From JBJXFE01 sp046153875 (GTDB taxonomy: Bacteria; Planctomycetota; Phycisphaerae; Phycisphaerales; UBA1924): a stretch of 64,000 nucleotides of DNA. The translations under genes and the position numbers were made by a program. The stretch spans positions 1-64,000 of the forward strand of contig JBJXFE010000057.1 in the NCBI GenBank assembly GCA_046153875.1, given 5' to 3'. The notes below the pieces were generated by a model that was given only the letters and a program-made list of their open reading frames with translations, did not search any database and was not told the origin of the DNA. Positions 15,911 to 25,328 of the stretch are shown here, piece by piece; position 1 is the first letter of the stretch, and each line of letters starts with the position of its first letter.

Positions 15911-16933
15911 TCAGTCGTCCTCGGATGGATCGTCGGAGGCGGCCCCGGCGGGTTCGGCGGCGGACTCATGCGAGGGGTTGGCGTCCGGGTTCGTCTCGTC
16001 ACCGCGCTCGCGGCGGATGACCGCGCTGCTGACCACGTCGTAGCACGTGGCGAGCAGCCCGACGATGGGGAAGCTCGCCGGGGCTCGCCCGTGGCCGTCG
16101 GGCGACGCGAACGGGCTTGGTCCGAGCCGTCGCAGCAGCGGGTGGCTGACGTCCGGGGGGTCCATCGGCAGGTCGAGGGCTGTCGAATCGCCGTCGGCGC
16201 GCGGCGCATCCCAGAAACAGTCGGCCAGGTCTTCCAGAGGGCGGGCCTGGGCGTCGGCGACGCCCGCGACGTGCGGCGTGTACACCGGGACGCCGTCCTG
16301 CCCCGCGCCCTCCAGCGCCCGCCGCTGGCGGAGGCGCTCGATCAGCTCGTCGCGGGCCAGCCCGCGCAGGGCGAACAGGAGGAACGCGTCTTCGGCGAGG
16401 CGTTCGGCGACGAGGTACGCCGCGCAGCACGCGTGCTTGCACCACGCCCCGGGCTTCTTGCCGGCGTCGGCGCACGTGCATCGCGGCTTCAACCCCGCCG
16501 CGTCCGGCGGGAGGAGCGAGAGCCCGCGCCGTGCGAGCAGTTCCTCGAACGCCACCGGGAACTCGCCGGACATGAGGCGCGCCCCATACACCGGCTGGTC
16601 GATCCCGGCGGTCAGGATCGCCTCCCACTGGTCGTGGGTGTACGCGTCGATGGCGACGACGGTCTCGTAGGCGCGGGGCGCGCGCCCCTGCACCACGGCC
16701 CGGATCGCCCCCGGATCAATCGAGAACGCGCGGGCCTGCCCGAGGCGGGCGTACTGCAACCCTTCCGCGGCCACAGCCTCCTCGGCGGCGTCGCTCATGA
16801 GGCGCAGCCAGCGCGTGGCGGCCCAGCTTTCCGGGAACGCCGAGCCGGGCCTTGTGAACCGGATCCCTCCCCGGACCTTGCGCGGGTGCATCGGAGGCTG
16901 CGGGCGGTGCGGGTTGATGCGGTGGTCGGTCAT
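15911..16933 (-). CDS. SWIM zinc-finger protein, partner of the SNF2 helicase
   Basis: 340 residues. At about 150-185 the SWIM pattern CTC...WCKHACCAAYLVAERL gives the CxC...CxH ligands. The N-terminal half has the WAATRWLRLM and GQARAFSIDPGAIRAVVQG segments usual in SWIM proteins encoded beside bacterial SNF2 helicases. The C-terminus is acidic and disordered. It begins only 5 bases after the helicase stop, so the two are surely co-translated. SWIM domains bind DNA or protein; the joint role in DNA repair or chromosome remodelling is inference. Confidence 0.9.
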   Translation of the reverse strand: MTDHRINPHRPQPPMHPRKVRGGIRFTRPGSAFPESWAATRWLRLMSDAAEEAVAAEGLQYARLGQARAFSIDPGAIRAVVQGRAPRAYETVVAIDAYTHDQWEAILTAGIDQPVYGARLMSGEFPVAFEELLARRGLSLLPPDAAGLKPRCTCADAGKKPGAWCKHACCAAYLVAERLAEDAFLLFALRGLARDELIERLRQRRALEGAGQDGVPVYTPHVAGVADAQARPLEDLADCFWDAPRADGDSTALDLPMDPPDVSHPLLRRLGPSPFASPDGHGRAPASFPIVGLLATCYDVVSSAVIRRERGDETNPDANPSHESAAEPAGAASDDPSEDD

Positions 16934-16938
16934 GGGCT

Positions 16939-19900
16939 TCAGATTTCATCCCCGACGGCCTCACGCCGCAGCGTGAGCAGGTCGCGCAGCTGGTCGGTGG
17001 AGAGTTCGGTGAGCCATCGCTCGCCCGCGCCGATGATGTTCTCGGCCAGTGCGGTCTTCTGCTCGATCATCTCGTCGATGCGCTCCTCGAGCGTCCCGCG
17101 GACGATGAACTTGTGGACCTGGACGCGCCGCGTCTGCCCGATGCGGAAGGCCCGGTCCGTGGCCTGGTTCTCGACGGCGGGGTTCCACCAGCGGTCGAAG
17201 TGGAAGACGTGCGTCGCGGCGGTGAGGTTCAGGCCCACGCCGCCGGCCTTGAGGCTGACGATGAGGATCGGCGCGGTGCCGTCCGCGAGCTGGAATCGGC
17301 GGACGATGGCGTCGCGTTCCGCCTGGGTCGTCCCGCCGTGGAAGACGAGGGCCTCGCGGTCGAGGTCGTGGCGGAGCATGGGGGCGAGGAGCAAGGCCAT
17401 CTGGCGGAACTGCGTGAAGATCAGGGCTTGCTCGCCGCCCGCGAGCACCTCCTCGAGCATCTGCACGAGGCGCTGGCACTTGCCCGACCGGGCCGGCGAG
17501 GGCGGCGTGGGCGACGACGAATCGTGGTCTTTGAGGAACTGCGACGGGTGGTTGCAGACCTGCTTGAGCTTCACGAGCGACGCGAGGACGAGCCCGCGGC
17601 GGCGCATCCCCTGGGCCTGGTCCACCTGCCCGAGCATCCGGCGGACGACCTGTTCATAGAGTTCGGCCTGCTCGCTGGTGAGGTGGGCGTACTCGCGGCT
17701 CTCGACCTTTTCGGGCAGATCGGCGGCCACCGCGGGGTCGGTCTTGTGCCGGCGCAGGAGGAACGGGCGGATCAGCTCGCGGAGCTGCTCGGCGCGGTGC
17801 GGATCGCGGTAGCGCTCGACGGGCACGGCGAACCGTGAGCGGAACATCCCCGGCGTGCCGAGATACCCCGGATTGAGGAAGTCCATGATCGACCAGAGTT
17901 CGCTGAGGCGGTTCTCGACGGGCGTGCCCGTGAGGCACGCGCGCGACGTGGCGGTCAACGAGCGCACGGCCATGGCCTGCTTGGTCGTGGGGTTCTTGAT
18001 GATCTGGGCCTCGTCGAGGACGACGCGGTGCCAGTGGACCTTCGCCAGCGTGTCGCGGTCGCGGTGGACGAGGGCGTAGGTGGTCACGACGGCGTCCGCG
18101 GCCTCCGCGGCAGTGACGAAGGCGTCGGCCGTCAGCCGCTCCACGCCGTGGTGTACGAGGACTTTGAGCTGCGGACAGAACCGCTTGGCTTCGTGGAGCC
18201 AGTTGCCGACGACCGAGAGCGGGACGACGATGAGCGTGGGGGGCACGCCGCGCGAATCGATCGCCTGGGCGGCGCGGTCCCGGGCGGCCTGTTCGCGTTC
18301 GTGCGCGAGGAGGGCCAGGAGCTGGATGGTCTTGCCCAGGCCCATGTCGTCGGCGAGGCACGGGCCGAACCCGAAGCGCTCCAGGAACACCAGCCAGGCG
18401 AGCCCGCGGAGTTGGTACGGGCGCAGTGACCCGTGAAAACCCGCGGGGGCTTCGATCATGGGGATGCGTTCGTTGTTCGCGGTAGCTCCGAAGAAAGCGG
18501 AGACCCAGCCGGTGGCCTCGAGGCCGACGATGGGGATGCCGGTGGCACGCAGGGCGGCGCCGTACGCCAGGCGCACCGCGTCGCCGACCTTCATGGCCCC
18601 GCCGGGGTTCTCGCGGATGAACTTCACCGCGGCCTCGACGTCCTCCGGGCGGATCTCGACCCAGCGTCCGTGGAGGCGGACGAGCGGGACGCGACGGGCC
18701 GCGAGCTTCTCGAACTCCTGGAGGGTGAGCGTGGTGCCGCCGACGGAGATTTCCCAGGCGTAGTTGACGAGCGCGTCCAGGCCGATCGAGGCACGGGCGG
18801 ACGCGACCAGGCCCGGGCCGCTGAGCGTCGGGGCGGGCGATGGCCCGTGCTCGTCGCTGGTGAGCTTGAGCCGCGCCCCGAGCCGGGCCGCGGGCTCGTC
18901 CCACCACCCGGGGACTTCGACGCCGAAACCCTGCTCGAGGAGGATCGGGCGGATTTCGCGGAGGAAGTGGTACGCCTTGCGCGTGTCGAGCTCCAGGCCG
19001 GAGGGCTGCGCGTCGTCAAGGACGCGGTCGAGCGTCGGGTAGAGCCGGGCCGCGCGGGTGAGCTCCGCGACGAGCAGTTCGCCGGGCCGATCGGCGCGCC
19101 GACCTTCGATCGTGACGGACTCGGTGGGCAGCAGCCAGACATCCTCGGCGTCGAGGACGACGCGCGCGTTGTCCTGGGATTGGAGGGCGAAGGTGAGGCC
19201 CCAGGCCGCGGACTCGGCGGAATCGTCCCGGCCTCCCGCGGCCGGCGGCGGCTCGTCCGGTTCCTCCAGGCGCAGGAGCAGCCTCCAGGCGGAGCTGGCG
19301 CCGCGGTCCTCCAGGCCGCCGATCCAGCGCCGCACGAGCTTGACCATCTCCGGGCGCTGCGCGGGGCGGACCTGAACGTCGTCGGGCCCGGCCAGGAGCC
19401 CGGAAAGCCACGCCACGTGGGCGTCGGTGGCGCCGTCGCGCGAGGCGATCGCGTCGGCCATCGTCTCGTTGGTGAGCACGCGCCGGCACTCGGTATCCAC
19501 GAGCGCGGTGACGAACGACTCAAGGATCGGCCAAGGCTGGTGATCGAACTCGTCCACGGCCGCACGGACAACCGGGGGCATCGTGCCCAGGAGCGCGGCG
19601 GCGCGGATCGCGGTGCGCTCGTCCGCGAGCCACGGCTGCCACAGGCCGTGGAGAGCGCCGCCGGGCTCCTGCCGCAGCGACGGGACGAACCGCTGCTGGA
19701 CGAGGAGATAGGAAGCGAGGCGTGAGGCCGACGCGAAGAACGCGATCGAGGGGCCGAAGTTGAGCACGGCCGACCCCGGGCCCTCGGCCGCTTCGAGCAA
19801 AGCCGCGGCCTGGAGTGCCGTCAGTTTCAGGGTCGGCACCCGTGATCGCCCCAGGGCGGGCGGCGCGCCCTCCAGCAGTGCGACGTGCCCGGCCGCATGG

Positions 19901-20217
19901 GCGAGCCGGGTGCTGGGGGCGGGGCGGTCGGCCTCCAGATCAACCGGCAGCTTCAGGTCGAGCGTGCCGTGTTCCGGCGGCGCCGAGTCCGGCCGTGCCC
20001 GGCCGTTCGGTGCGCCGCGGAGCATCGGTTCAACCGCCGTGCGCACCTCGGCGGCGTCGGCGGCAAACGGGTGCGTGGACGACGGCTCGGCCGTGGACGC
20101 GGTCGCCGGCCCGGCCGCCGGGCCGTGTGTCTCGCGCCGGGCCCAGGCCTCGAGTGACTCCGCCCAGACGTGCAGGCGCGATCCGGACCAGTTGGCGTGA
20201 AGAACAAGCGTGCCCAG
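16939..20217 (-). CDS. SNF2-family helicase/translocase, likely CTG start
   Basis: 1092 residues if translation starts at CTG 20217, which has GGAGG at exactly six bases. The first ATG/GTG/TTG in frame is GTG at 20046, which would delete LVLHANWSGSRLHVWAE, the conserved opening of this bacterial family. The helicase core has DDMGLGKTIQLLALL (motif I), DEAQ (II), CLTGTPVENRLSELW (III), then GGVGLNLTAATHVFHFDRWWNPAVE, given here in two parts: GGVGLNLTAATHVFHF and DRWWNPAVE, and ATDRAFRIGQTR (VI). It sits 22 bases after tRNA-Lys and may be read from its promoter. It translocates on duplex DNA using ATP. Confidence 0.92.
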   Translation of the reverse strand: MGTLVLHANWSGSRLHVWAESLEAWARRETHGPAAGPATASTAEPSSTHPFAADAAEVRTAVEPMLRGAPNGRARPDSAPPEHGTLDLKLPVDLEADRPAPSTRLAHAAGHVALLEGAPPALGRSRVPTLKLTALQAAALLEAAEGPGSAVLNFGPSIAFFASASRLASYLLVQQRFVPSLRQEPGGALHGLWQPWLADERTAIRAAALLGTMPPVVRAAVDEFDHQPWPILESFVTALVDTECRRVLTNETMADAIASRDGATDAHVAWLSGLLAGPDDVQVRPAQRPEMVKLVRRWIGGLEDRGASSAWRLLLRLEEPDEPPPAAGGRDDSAESAAWGLTFALQSQDNARVVLDAEDVWLLPTESVTIEGRRADRPGELLVAELTRAARLYPTLDRVLDDAQPSGLELDTRKAYHFLREIRPILLEQGFGVEVPGWWDEPAARLGARLKLTSDEHGPSPAPTLSGPGLVASARASIGLDALVNYAWEISVGGTTLTLQEFEKLAARRVPLVRLHGRWVEIRPEDVEAAVKFIRENPGGAMKVGDAVRLAYGAALRATGIPIVGLEATGWVSAFFGATANNERIPMIEAPAGFHGSLRPYQLRGLAWLVFLERFGFGPCLADDMGLGKTIQLLALLAHEREQAARDRAAQAIDSRGVPPTLIVVPLSVVGNWLHEAKRFCPQLKVLVHHGVERLTADAFVTAAEAADAVVTTYALVHRDRDTLAKVHWHRVVLDEAQIIKNPTTKQAMAVRSLTATSRACLTGTPVENRLSELWSIMDFLNPGYLGTPGMFRSRFAVPVERYRDPHRAEQLRELIRPFLLRRHKTDPAVAADLPEKVESREYAHLTSEQAELYEQVVRRMLGQVDQAQGMRRRGLVLASLVKLKQVCNHPSQFLKDHDSSSPTPPSPARSGKCQRLVQMLEEVLAGGEQALIFTQFRQMALLLAPMLRHDLDREALVFHGGTTQAERDAIVRRFQLADGTAPILIVSLKAGGVGLNLTAATHVFHFDRWWNPAVENQATDRAFRIGQTRRVQVHKFIVRGTLEERIDEMIEQKTALAENIIGAGERWLTELSTDQLRDLLTLRREAVGDEI

Positions 20218-20239
20218 GGGGAGCCTCCGTGCCTGTGAA

Positions 20240-20313
20240 TGAGGGCGCAGGGATTCGAACCCTGGACCAACGGCTTAAAAGGCCGCTGCTCTACCGGACT
20301 GAGCTACGCCCTC
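20240..20313 (-). tRNA. tRNA-Lys (anticodon TTT)
   Basis: Acceptor GAGGGCG pairs with CGCCCTC, D arm is GCTC...GAGC, the anticodon stem GCGGC/GCCGT holds loop CTTTTAA with TTT at 34-36, and the T arm is CAGGG-TTCGAAT-CCCTG. CCA is not encoded. The SNF2 helicase follows at once on the same strand. Confidence 0.95.
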
Positions 20314-20359
20314 CCGCGCCGCCGCGCGAGCCGGGATTGTAGGGCGAACCCCCGCCGGC

Positions 20360-21622
20360 TCAACATGCGGGTGGCGTTCGCGCGCGGTCGAGGAGCGCGA
20401 GCAGCAGTTCCGCGTGGCGGGCGCTGGCGCCTTGGTGCTCGCGGATGCACGCGCGCCCGGCCTCGCAGAGAGCGCGCCGACGGGCGGGGTCCGCGAGCAG
20501 GCCGGTCAGCACCGTGGGCAGATCGTCGCGCGTGGCGCGGGCGACGCCGCCGGCGCGCTCAAAGGTCTCGACGATCGACGCGAAGTTCGCGACGGACGGG
20601 CCGACCACCGTCGCCTTGCCCAGGCCGATCGGTTCAATCGGGTCCGACCCGTGCAGATCGACGAACGAACGGCCCACCACGACCACGTCGGCCAGGGCGT
20701 AGGCGTGCCGGAGTTCACCGAGAGTGTCGAGGAGGTAGCGGTCGGCCGGTGACGGCGGGGTGGTCCGCGCCGAGCGGCGGATGCAGCCGGGGAGGGCTAC
20801 CGCGGCCTCGTCGAAGCGTTCGGGCTTGCGCGGGGCGCACAGGAGCTGCGCGCCGGCGGGGCACGCGGCATGGAGGATCGCTTCCTCACCAGGTCCCGTG
20901 CTGCCCGCGACGATCAGCGGGCGGGCACGGTCGATCCCCAGATCTCTGGCCAGCTCGTCGGAACCCGGCACGGCGTCCTCGATCACGGCCGTGTCCCACT
21001 TCATCGAACCGGTGATGAGACACCGTCCCGGTTCCACACCCATCGTCTCGAACCGGGCGGCGTAGTCGGCGTCCTGGACGGCGGCGAACTCCAACGACGC
21101 GAAGGTTGATCCGATCCAGCGCCGCAGCCGCCAGTACCCGCGGAAGGAGTGGGGGCTGAGGCGGCCGTTGATGACGGTCACGGGGATGGACCGTCGCCGG
21201 CACTCGCGCACGAAGTTCGGCCACAGCTCGAGCTCGACGAGGGTGACAGCGTCGGGGCGCGCCGCGTCAAGGAAACGGCGGACGGACCAGGAGAAATCAA
21301 GCGGGTAGCGGACGACATCGGCGCTCCGGCCGAACATGGCCCTGGCGCGGGCGATCCCGGTATCCGTGCCGACCGAGAGGATGACGTGGGCCTCCGCGGT
21401 GAGGAGCGGCATGAGCGAGCGGAGGGCGTTGACCTCGCCGACGCTGACGGCGTGGACGAGGAGCCGGGGTTTCCTTCCCGCGGGGTCGGTTCCATTGCCG
21501 GGCTGCGCGGGAACAGGGGCGATCTTCCCGAACCGTTCGGGCCAATCGCCGCGCGCCTTGCGCAGCCACCACGGGGCGAGGACCACCGCGAGGGAGCCGT
21601 AGAGCACGTCGAGGGCGTTCAT
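20360..21622 (-). CDS. waaA: 3-deoxy-D-manno-octulosonic acid (Kdo) transferase
   Basis: 420 residues, the usual WaaA length. An N-terminal membrane-associated helix (LDVLYGSLAVVLAPWWLRKA) leads to LLVHAVSVGEVNALRSLMPLL, then LSVGTDTG, LVELELWPNFVREC containing the catalytic Glu region, INGRLSPHSFRGYWRL, and the GT-B C-domain ending in VVVGRSFVDLHGSDPIEPIGLGK (given for its central GSDPIEP). It links CMP-Kdo to lipid IVA at the inner membrane, so the organism should make lipid A. It is read after tRNA-Val across a leader with strong hairpins. Confidence 0.93.
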   Translation of the reverse strand: MNALDVLYGSLAVVLAPWWLRKARGDWPERFGKIAPVPAQPGNGTDPAGRKPRLLVHAVSVGEVNALRSLMPLLTAEAHVILSVGTDTGIARARAMFGRSADVVRYPLDFSWSVRRFLDAARPDAVTLVELELWPNFVRECRRRSIPVTVINGRLSPHSFRGYWRLRRWIGSTFASLEFAAVQDADYAARFETMGVEPGRCLITGSMKWDTAVIEDAVPGSDELARDLGIDRARPLIVAGSTGPGEEAILHAACPAGAQLLCAPRKPERFDEAAVALPGCIRRSARTTPPSPADRYLLDTLGELRHAYALADVVVVGRSFVDLHGSDPIEPIGLGKATVVGPSVANFASIVETFERAGGVARATRDDLPTVLTGLLADPARRRALCEAGRACIREHQGASARHAELLLALLDRARTPPAC

Positions 21623-21708
21623 GCGGTGCCGAGGTCGGTAGTGTCAGGAACTTGTGGAACCGTGGGTGCCGCCGTTCGCCGGCACGTGCGGCGTCGGTGC
21701 GTCCGGCG

Positions 21709-21740
21709 CACGGCTGCGCGGCGAAACGCCGCGAGCCGTG
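21709..21740 (-). repeat. 14-bp hairpin in the waaA leader
   Basis: Arms CACGGCT (21709-21715) plus CGCGGCG (21717-21723) pair with CGCCGCG (21727-21733) plus AGCCGTG (21734-21740), with a single bulged G and an AAA loop. A second, weaker hairpin (GTGCCG/CGGCAC, 21666-21685) lies closer to waaA. No T-run follows, so it is not a classical terminator for tRNA-Val. Confidence 0.7.
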
Positions 21741-21769
21741 GCACCCGCGCGTGCGTGCCCGGGCGTCAA

Positions 21770-21842
21770 TGGGCAGGCCGGGATTCGAACCCGGGACCCT
21801 TCGCGTGTAAGGCGAACGCTCTGGCCGCTGAGCTACCCGCCC
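21770..21842 (-). tRNA. tRNA-Val (anticodon TAC)
   Basis: Acceptor GGGCGGG pairs with CCTGCCC (one G-T). The anticodon stem TTCGC/GCGAA holds loop CTTACAC with TAC at 34-36; the T arm is CCGGG-TTCGAAT-CCCGG. CCA is not encoded. waaA follows on the same strand. Confidence 0.95.
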
Positions 21843-21872
21843 GTTGCGGTGAAGCATAGAGGGCGCGGGGCG

Positions 21873-24182
21873 CTACATCGCCGAGATCGGCGTGGTGAAC
21901 CCGGACCACAGGCCGAGCGACCCCCACCCGCCTTGGATGAAGTCGTCGTAGTGGGTCATGGACGCGACGACCGGCGTTGCGGCGCGGATGAGGACGGAGA
22001 AAGGCGTGCCACCGGTGCGCGCGAGGATCGCCGCTTCGTTCTCCAGGACAATCCGCCGGAACGTGTCGCCACCCAGCACGACCTCGCGTTCGGCGCGGGT
22101 CCCGTCGGCGAAGAGGTACGTGATTCCGACGCTGACGGCCTGGCCGCTCGGGTTGTACAGGCCGAGCGATTCGTGGTACAGGCCCGGCGCAAGCGGGTTC
22201 ACGTAGGCATCGCCGAAGAGGACAGATGTCCCGGCACTGGTGGCGGCGAGTGCCGCGTCGGCATCGCCGCGCTGATGTTGAACGGCGGAGACGGTGACCG
22301 CGCCCGTCGCGGTGTAGCGCAGACCGATGAGCTTGTCGGGACGCAGGCCGAGGACCTCGGCGTCGATGCGGAGGCGAGCGTCGGGCTGGACGCTGAAGCT
22401 CCGCGAGGGGTCGCCGTGAGAGCCGTCGAGGTAGTCCCACGAGAGCGTGACCTCGACGGGCTCGGTGGTGGTGTTCAGGATGGTGACGTACGCGCCGACG
22501 ACCGGGGCCGTCGAGAGCACAGGGATCACGCCCGCCGTCGCGCCACCCAGGCCGTCGCCCAGGAGCCCGTAGCCGCGCCCGCTCGCGATCTCGAACGAGG
22601 TGAGCGCCGCGATAATCCCGCGGTCCGACGTGATGCGCACGGCGAAGAGCCCTTCGCGGAAGAGGTCGCGGTCGGTGTTGACGGCGATCCCGCCGCGGCG
22701 CAGCGGCCCGACGGTCCGGTGGATGGTCTGCTCGAAGTTGTCCTCGTAGTAGAGCGTAATGTCGAGCGTGGCGGACTGCACGTCGGGGTTGTAGAAGACT
22801 AGGAAATCGCGGAACGCCGCGGCGTCCTTGTGCGCCTCGGTGAACGTCCACGTTGTCGACGGCCTGTCGGTGAACGATTCGCCGGTCGCAATGCCGAAGT
22901 CGTAGTGGCTGAGTGACGCGCCGAGCGGGCCGTTCGCGGTGATCTCCAGGGCGTAGGGGACGCCGAGGCGCACCCGCGCCGCGCCGGGCTGTCCGCGCGT
23001 CACGATGGTTTCTCCGCCGCGCGACCACGGGGCGATGCTGCCGGTGGCGATCACCTGGTCCCGCTCGCCCCACTCGTAGCGCGCGGTGATGGTGTAGGTG
23101 ATCGCGTGCGGCGTCGGGTTGGCCAGGGCGATGAACTCGGAGATGTTCGGCGATGCGAACCCCTCGGGGTAGTACAGGACCTGGGCGGCGGGCTGCGCGT
23201 TCACCTGGACGGTGTATCCCCCCGTGCCGCCGTCCAGCGCCTCCACAATCAGGTAGTAGTCCTCGCCCGCAACCGCGTTCCACGCGACGCCCGCCGCGGT
23301 CCCGGCGAACGGCTCCGCGCCCGATCGGATGAGCTGGTGCTGGGCGTCCAGCACGCGGATGATCGGGCTCAGCAGCGAGCCCTGGGGCGTGACAATGGAG
23401 AAGAACGTCGGGCCACCCGCCGCGGCCTTGAAGACGAAGAGGTCGCTGTCCCCCGCGACCTGCAGGGTGCCGAGCGCCGCCGCGTCGCCGCTGCGCGGCT
23501 CGGTCGAGAGGCGGAAGGCCGCGGAAAATTCGCCGGCGTCCGGGTACTCGTCCGGGGGCAAGTAACCTCCGCCCCCGCCAGGCGGGGGTGGAGGGGGCGG
23601 CGGGTTGATCGGTGTTCCCCCGAAGAACCCGTTGGTTCCGCCGCCGCCTCCGCCGGGTCCGCCCCCGCCGGGGCCTTCGCCGTTATCAAGAAAGACGCTG
23701 ACCTGGTACGCGCCGACGACCGACCCCGCCCAGGGCCCGGGCTGACCAGCGCGGACCACGATCCAGTAGGTGTTGCCGGCGACAAACGGCACGAGCCCAT
23801 TGCCGATCGGCGGGTCGCTCCCCAGGAACGCCGCTCCGCGCACGCCCTCAAACGAATCAAGGATCGCGCCCGTCGGCCCCCGCAGCTCGACCGCTGGCTG
23901 GAGTTCACCGAGTTGGCTGTAGGACTGGAGCACCCACACCACGCCGGCCCCCGCGGAGGCGGGTACCGTGAACCTGAACACGTCCGTGTCGCCGGCTTCT
24001 TCGAGGACGCCGGCCGCACCGCCGTAGATCGTGTTGGCCGTGAACGGGCTGAAGCTGAACTCGGTGGCCGCGGGGAATGCCGAGAGGTTCGGGTGGTCGT
24101 CCGCGAACATGACCCGGGGTTCGAGCGGCTCGCCGAACAAGGTGGTGCCGGTGGAACGACGGTCGGACGTGCTCCGTGCCAT
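21873..24182 (-). CDS. large surface protein with LEPR-xLL-like motif and PPC-type domains
   Basis: 769 residues from ATG 24182, with GGAGATTC eight bases upstream; a start 23 codons earlier lacks support. Near the N-terminus GEPLEPRVMFADDHP fits the LEPR-xLL sorting-type motif common in planctomycete extracellular proteins. Two bacterial pre-peptidase-like units follow (DTDVFRFTVPASAG; DSDLFVFKAAAGG), split by a Gly-run and a Pro-run linker near residues 180-220. The rest is beta-rich and internally repetitive (LGASLSHYDFGIATG, VVASMTHYDDFIQGG). No enzyme motif is seen. It is probably secreted and structural or adhesive. Confidence 0.8.
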   Translation of the reverse strand: MARSTSDRRSTGTTLFGEPLEPRVMFADDHPNLSAFPAATEFSFSPFTANTIYGGAAGVLEEAGDTDVFRFTVPASAGAGVVWVLQSYSQLGELQPAVELRGPTGAILDSFEGVRGAAFLGSDPPIGNGLVPFVAGNTYWIVVRAGQPGPWAGSVVGAYQVSVFLDNGEGPGGGGPGGGGGGTNGFFGGTPINPPPPPPPPGGGGGYLPPDEYPDAGEFSAAFRLSTEPRSGDAAALGTLQVAGDSDLFVFKAAAGGPTFFSIVTPQGSLLSPIIRVLDAQHQLIRSGAEPFAGTAAGVAWNAVAGEDYYLIVEALDGGTGGYTVQVNAQPAAQVLYYPEGFASPNISEFIALANPTPHAITYTITARYEWGERDQVIATGSIAPWSRGGETIVTRGQPGAARVRLGVPYALEITANGPLGASLSHYDFGIATGESFTDRPSTTWTFTEAHKDAAAFRDFLVFYNPDVQSATLDITLYYEDNFEQTIHRTVGPLRRGGIAVNTDRDLFREGLFAVRITSDRGIIAALTSFEIASGRGYGLLGDGLGGATAGVIPVLSTAPVVGAYVTILNTTTEPVEVTLSWDYLDGSHGDPSRSFSVQPDARLRIDAEVLGLRPDKLIGLRYTATGAVTVSAVQHQRGDADAALAATSAGTSVLFGDAYVNPLAPGLYHESLGLYNPSGQAVSVGITYLFADGTRAEREVVLGGDTFRRIVLENEAAILARTGGTPFSVLIRAATPVVASMTHYDDFIQGGWGSLGLWSGFTTPISAM

Positions 24183-24350
24183 GGTGAATCTCCGCGCGTC
24201 GGCATCGGTTCGCGAGTCCGTGGCCGGGTCTGTCAGACGGACGGACCTCACTTGGGCTCGGAGCGCGGCCGCACGTCTGCGGTTTACCCGGATTCGCGCG
24301 CGGGGTTGCGGATTCCTGGGCGTTGATAGGACTTGGTGAACAAATGACGA

Positions 24351-25328
24351 TCAGGCGGCGCCCAAGATGTGCAGCATCAAGGAGTTCTGCACATGGAGGC
24401 GATTCTCCGCCTGGTCGTACACGACCGCGTTCGGGGAGTCGATCACGTCATCCGTGACTTCCTCGCCGCGGTGGGCCGGGAGGCAGTGCATGAACTTCGC
24501 GGGGTCGCCGTTCGCGCCGGCCTTGGCCATGAGGGCGGCGTTCACCCGGTAGCGGGCAAAGGCCTTGCGGCGCTGGGCGGCCTCGGACTCGTCGCCCATG
24601 CTGACCCACGAATCGGTGTAGACGGCGCGGCAGCCCTTGACGGCGGCAGGGTCGTTGGAGAGATCGATCGAGCCGCCGGTCCCCGCGCCCTCGGCCAGGC
24701 GGCGCGATTCGGCGACGACCTCGGGCTCCGGCTCGTAGCGCGGCGGGGTGATGACCATGAGCTGTACGCCGAGGATGGCCGCGCCGTGCATGAGCGACGC
24801 GCAGACGTTGTTCCCGTCGCCGACGAACGCGAGCTTGAGCCCGCGGAGCCGGTCGAGCCCGCCGAACTGCTCGATGAGCGTGAGGTAGTCGGCCAGCGCC
24901 TGGCACGGGTGGAACTGGTCGGAGAGCGCGTTGACGACGGGGATCGAGGCGTGCTCGGCGAGCTGCTCGAGCACGGCGTGCGAGTAGACGCGGGCGACGA
25001 TGAGGTCGAACCAGCGTTCGAGGTTCTTGGCGTAATCGCGGACGGACTCGCGCTGGCCGATGCGGTCCTTGGAGTGGTCGAAGTAGAGGGCCGTGCCGCC
25101 CATCTGGTTGGGGCCAAGCTCGAACGTCACGCGGGTGCGGAGCGAGGGCTTCTCGAAGAGGAGGATGACGGACCGGCCCGCGAGCGCCTGGCGGAACGGC
25201 GTCGGGTCGCGCTTGGTCCGGCCGGCGGTGTCAAAGATCGCCGCGAGCTGCGCAGCGTCGAGCGTTGACAGTGAGAGCAGGTCGGCGCCCTGGAGGGACA
25301 CGACGGTCGTGGTGGGCATGGTCTTCAC
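24351..25328 (-). CDS. argF: ornithine carbamoyltransferase
   Basis: 325 residues. The carbamoyl-phosphate loop reads FEKPSLRTRVTFE (SLRTR instead of the usual STRTR), followed by QMGGTALYFD, the HPCQALADYLTL motif, DGNNVCASL, and the ornithine/catalytic loop MHCLPAHRGEEV. ATG 25328 overlaps the argB stop as ATGA. It makes citrulline from ornithine and carbamoyl phosphate. It is third in argC-argB-argF; no arginine operator could be recognised. Confidence 0.95.
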   Translation of the reverse strand: MKTMPTTTVVSLQGADLLSLSTLDAAQLAAIFDTAGRTKRDPTPFRQALAGRSVILLFEKPSLRTRVTFELGPNQMGGTALYFDHSKDRIGQRESVRDYAKNLERWFDLIVARVYSHAVLEQLAEHASIPVVNALSDQFHPCQALADYLTLIEQFGGLDRLRGLKLAFVGDGNNVCASLMHGAAILGVQLMVITPPRYEPEPEVVAESRRLAEGAGTGGSIDLSNDPAAVKGCRAVYTDSWVSMGDESEAAQRRKAFARYRVNAALMAKAGANGDPAKFMHCLPAHRGEEVTDDVIDSPNAVVYDQAENRLHVQNSLMLHILGAA

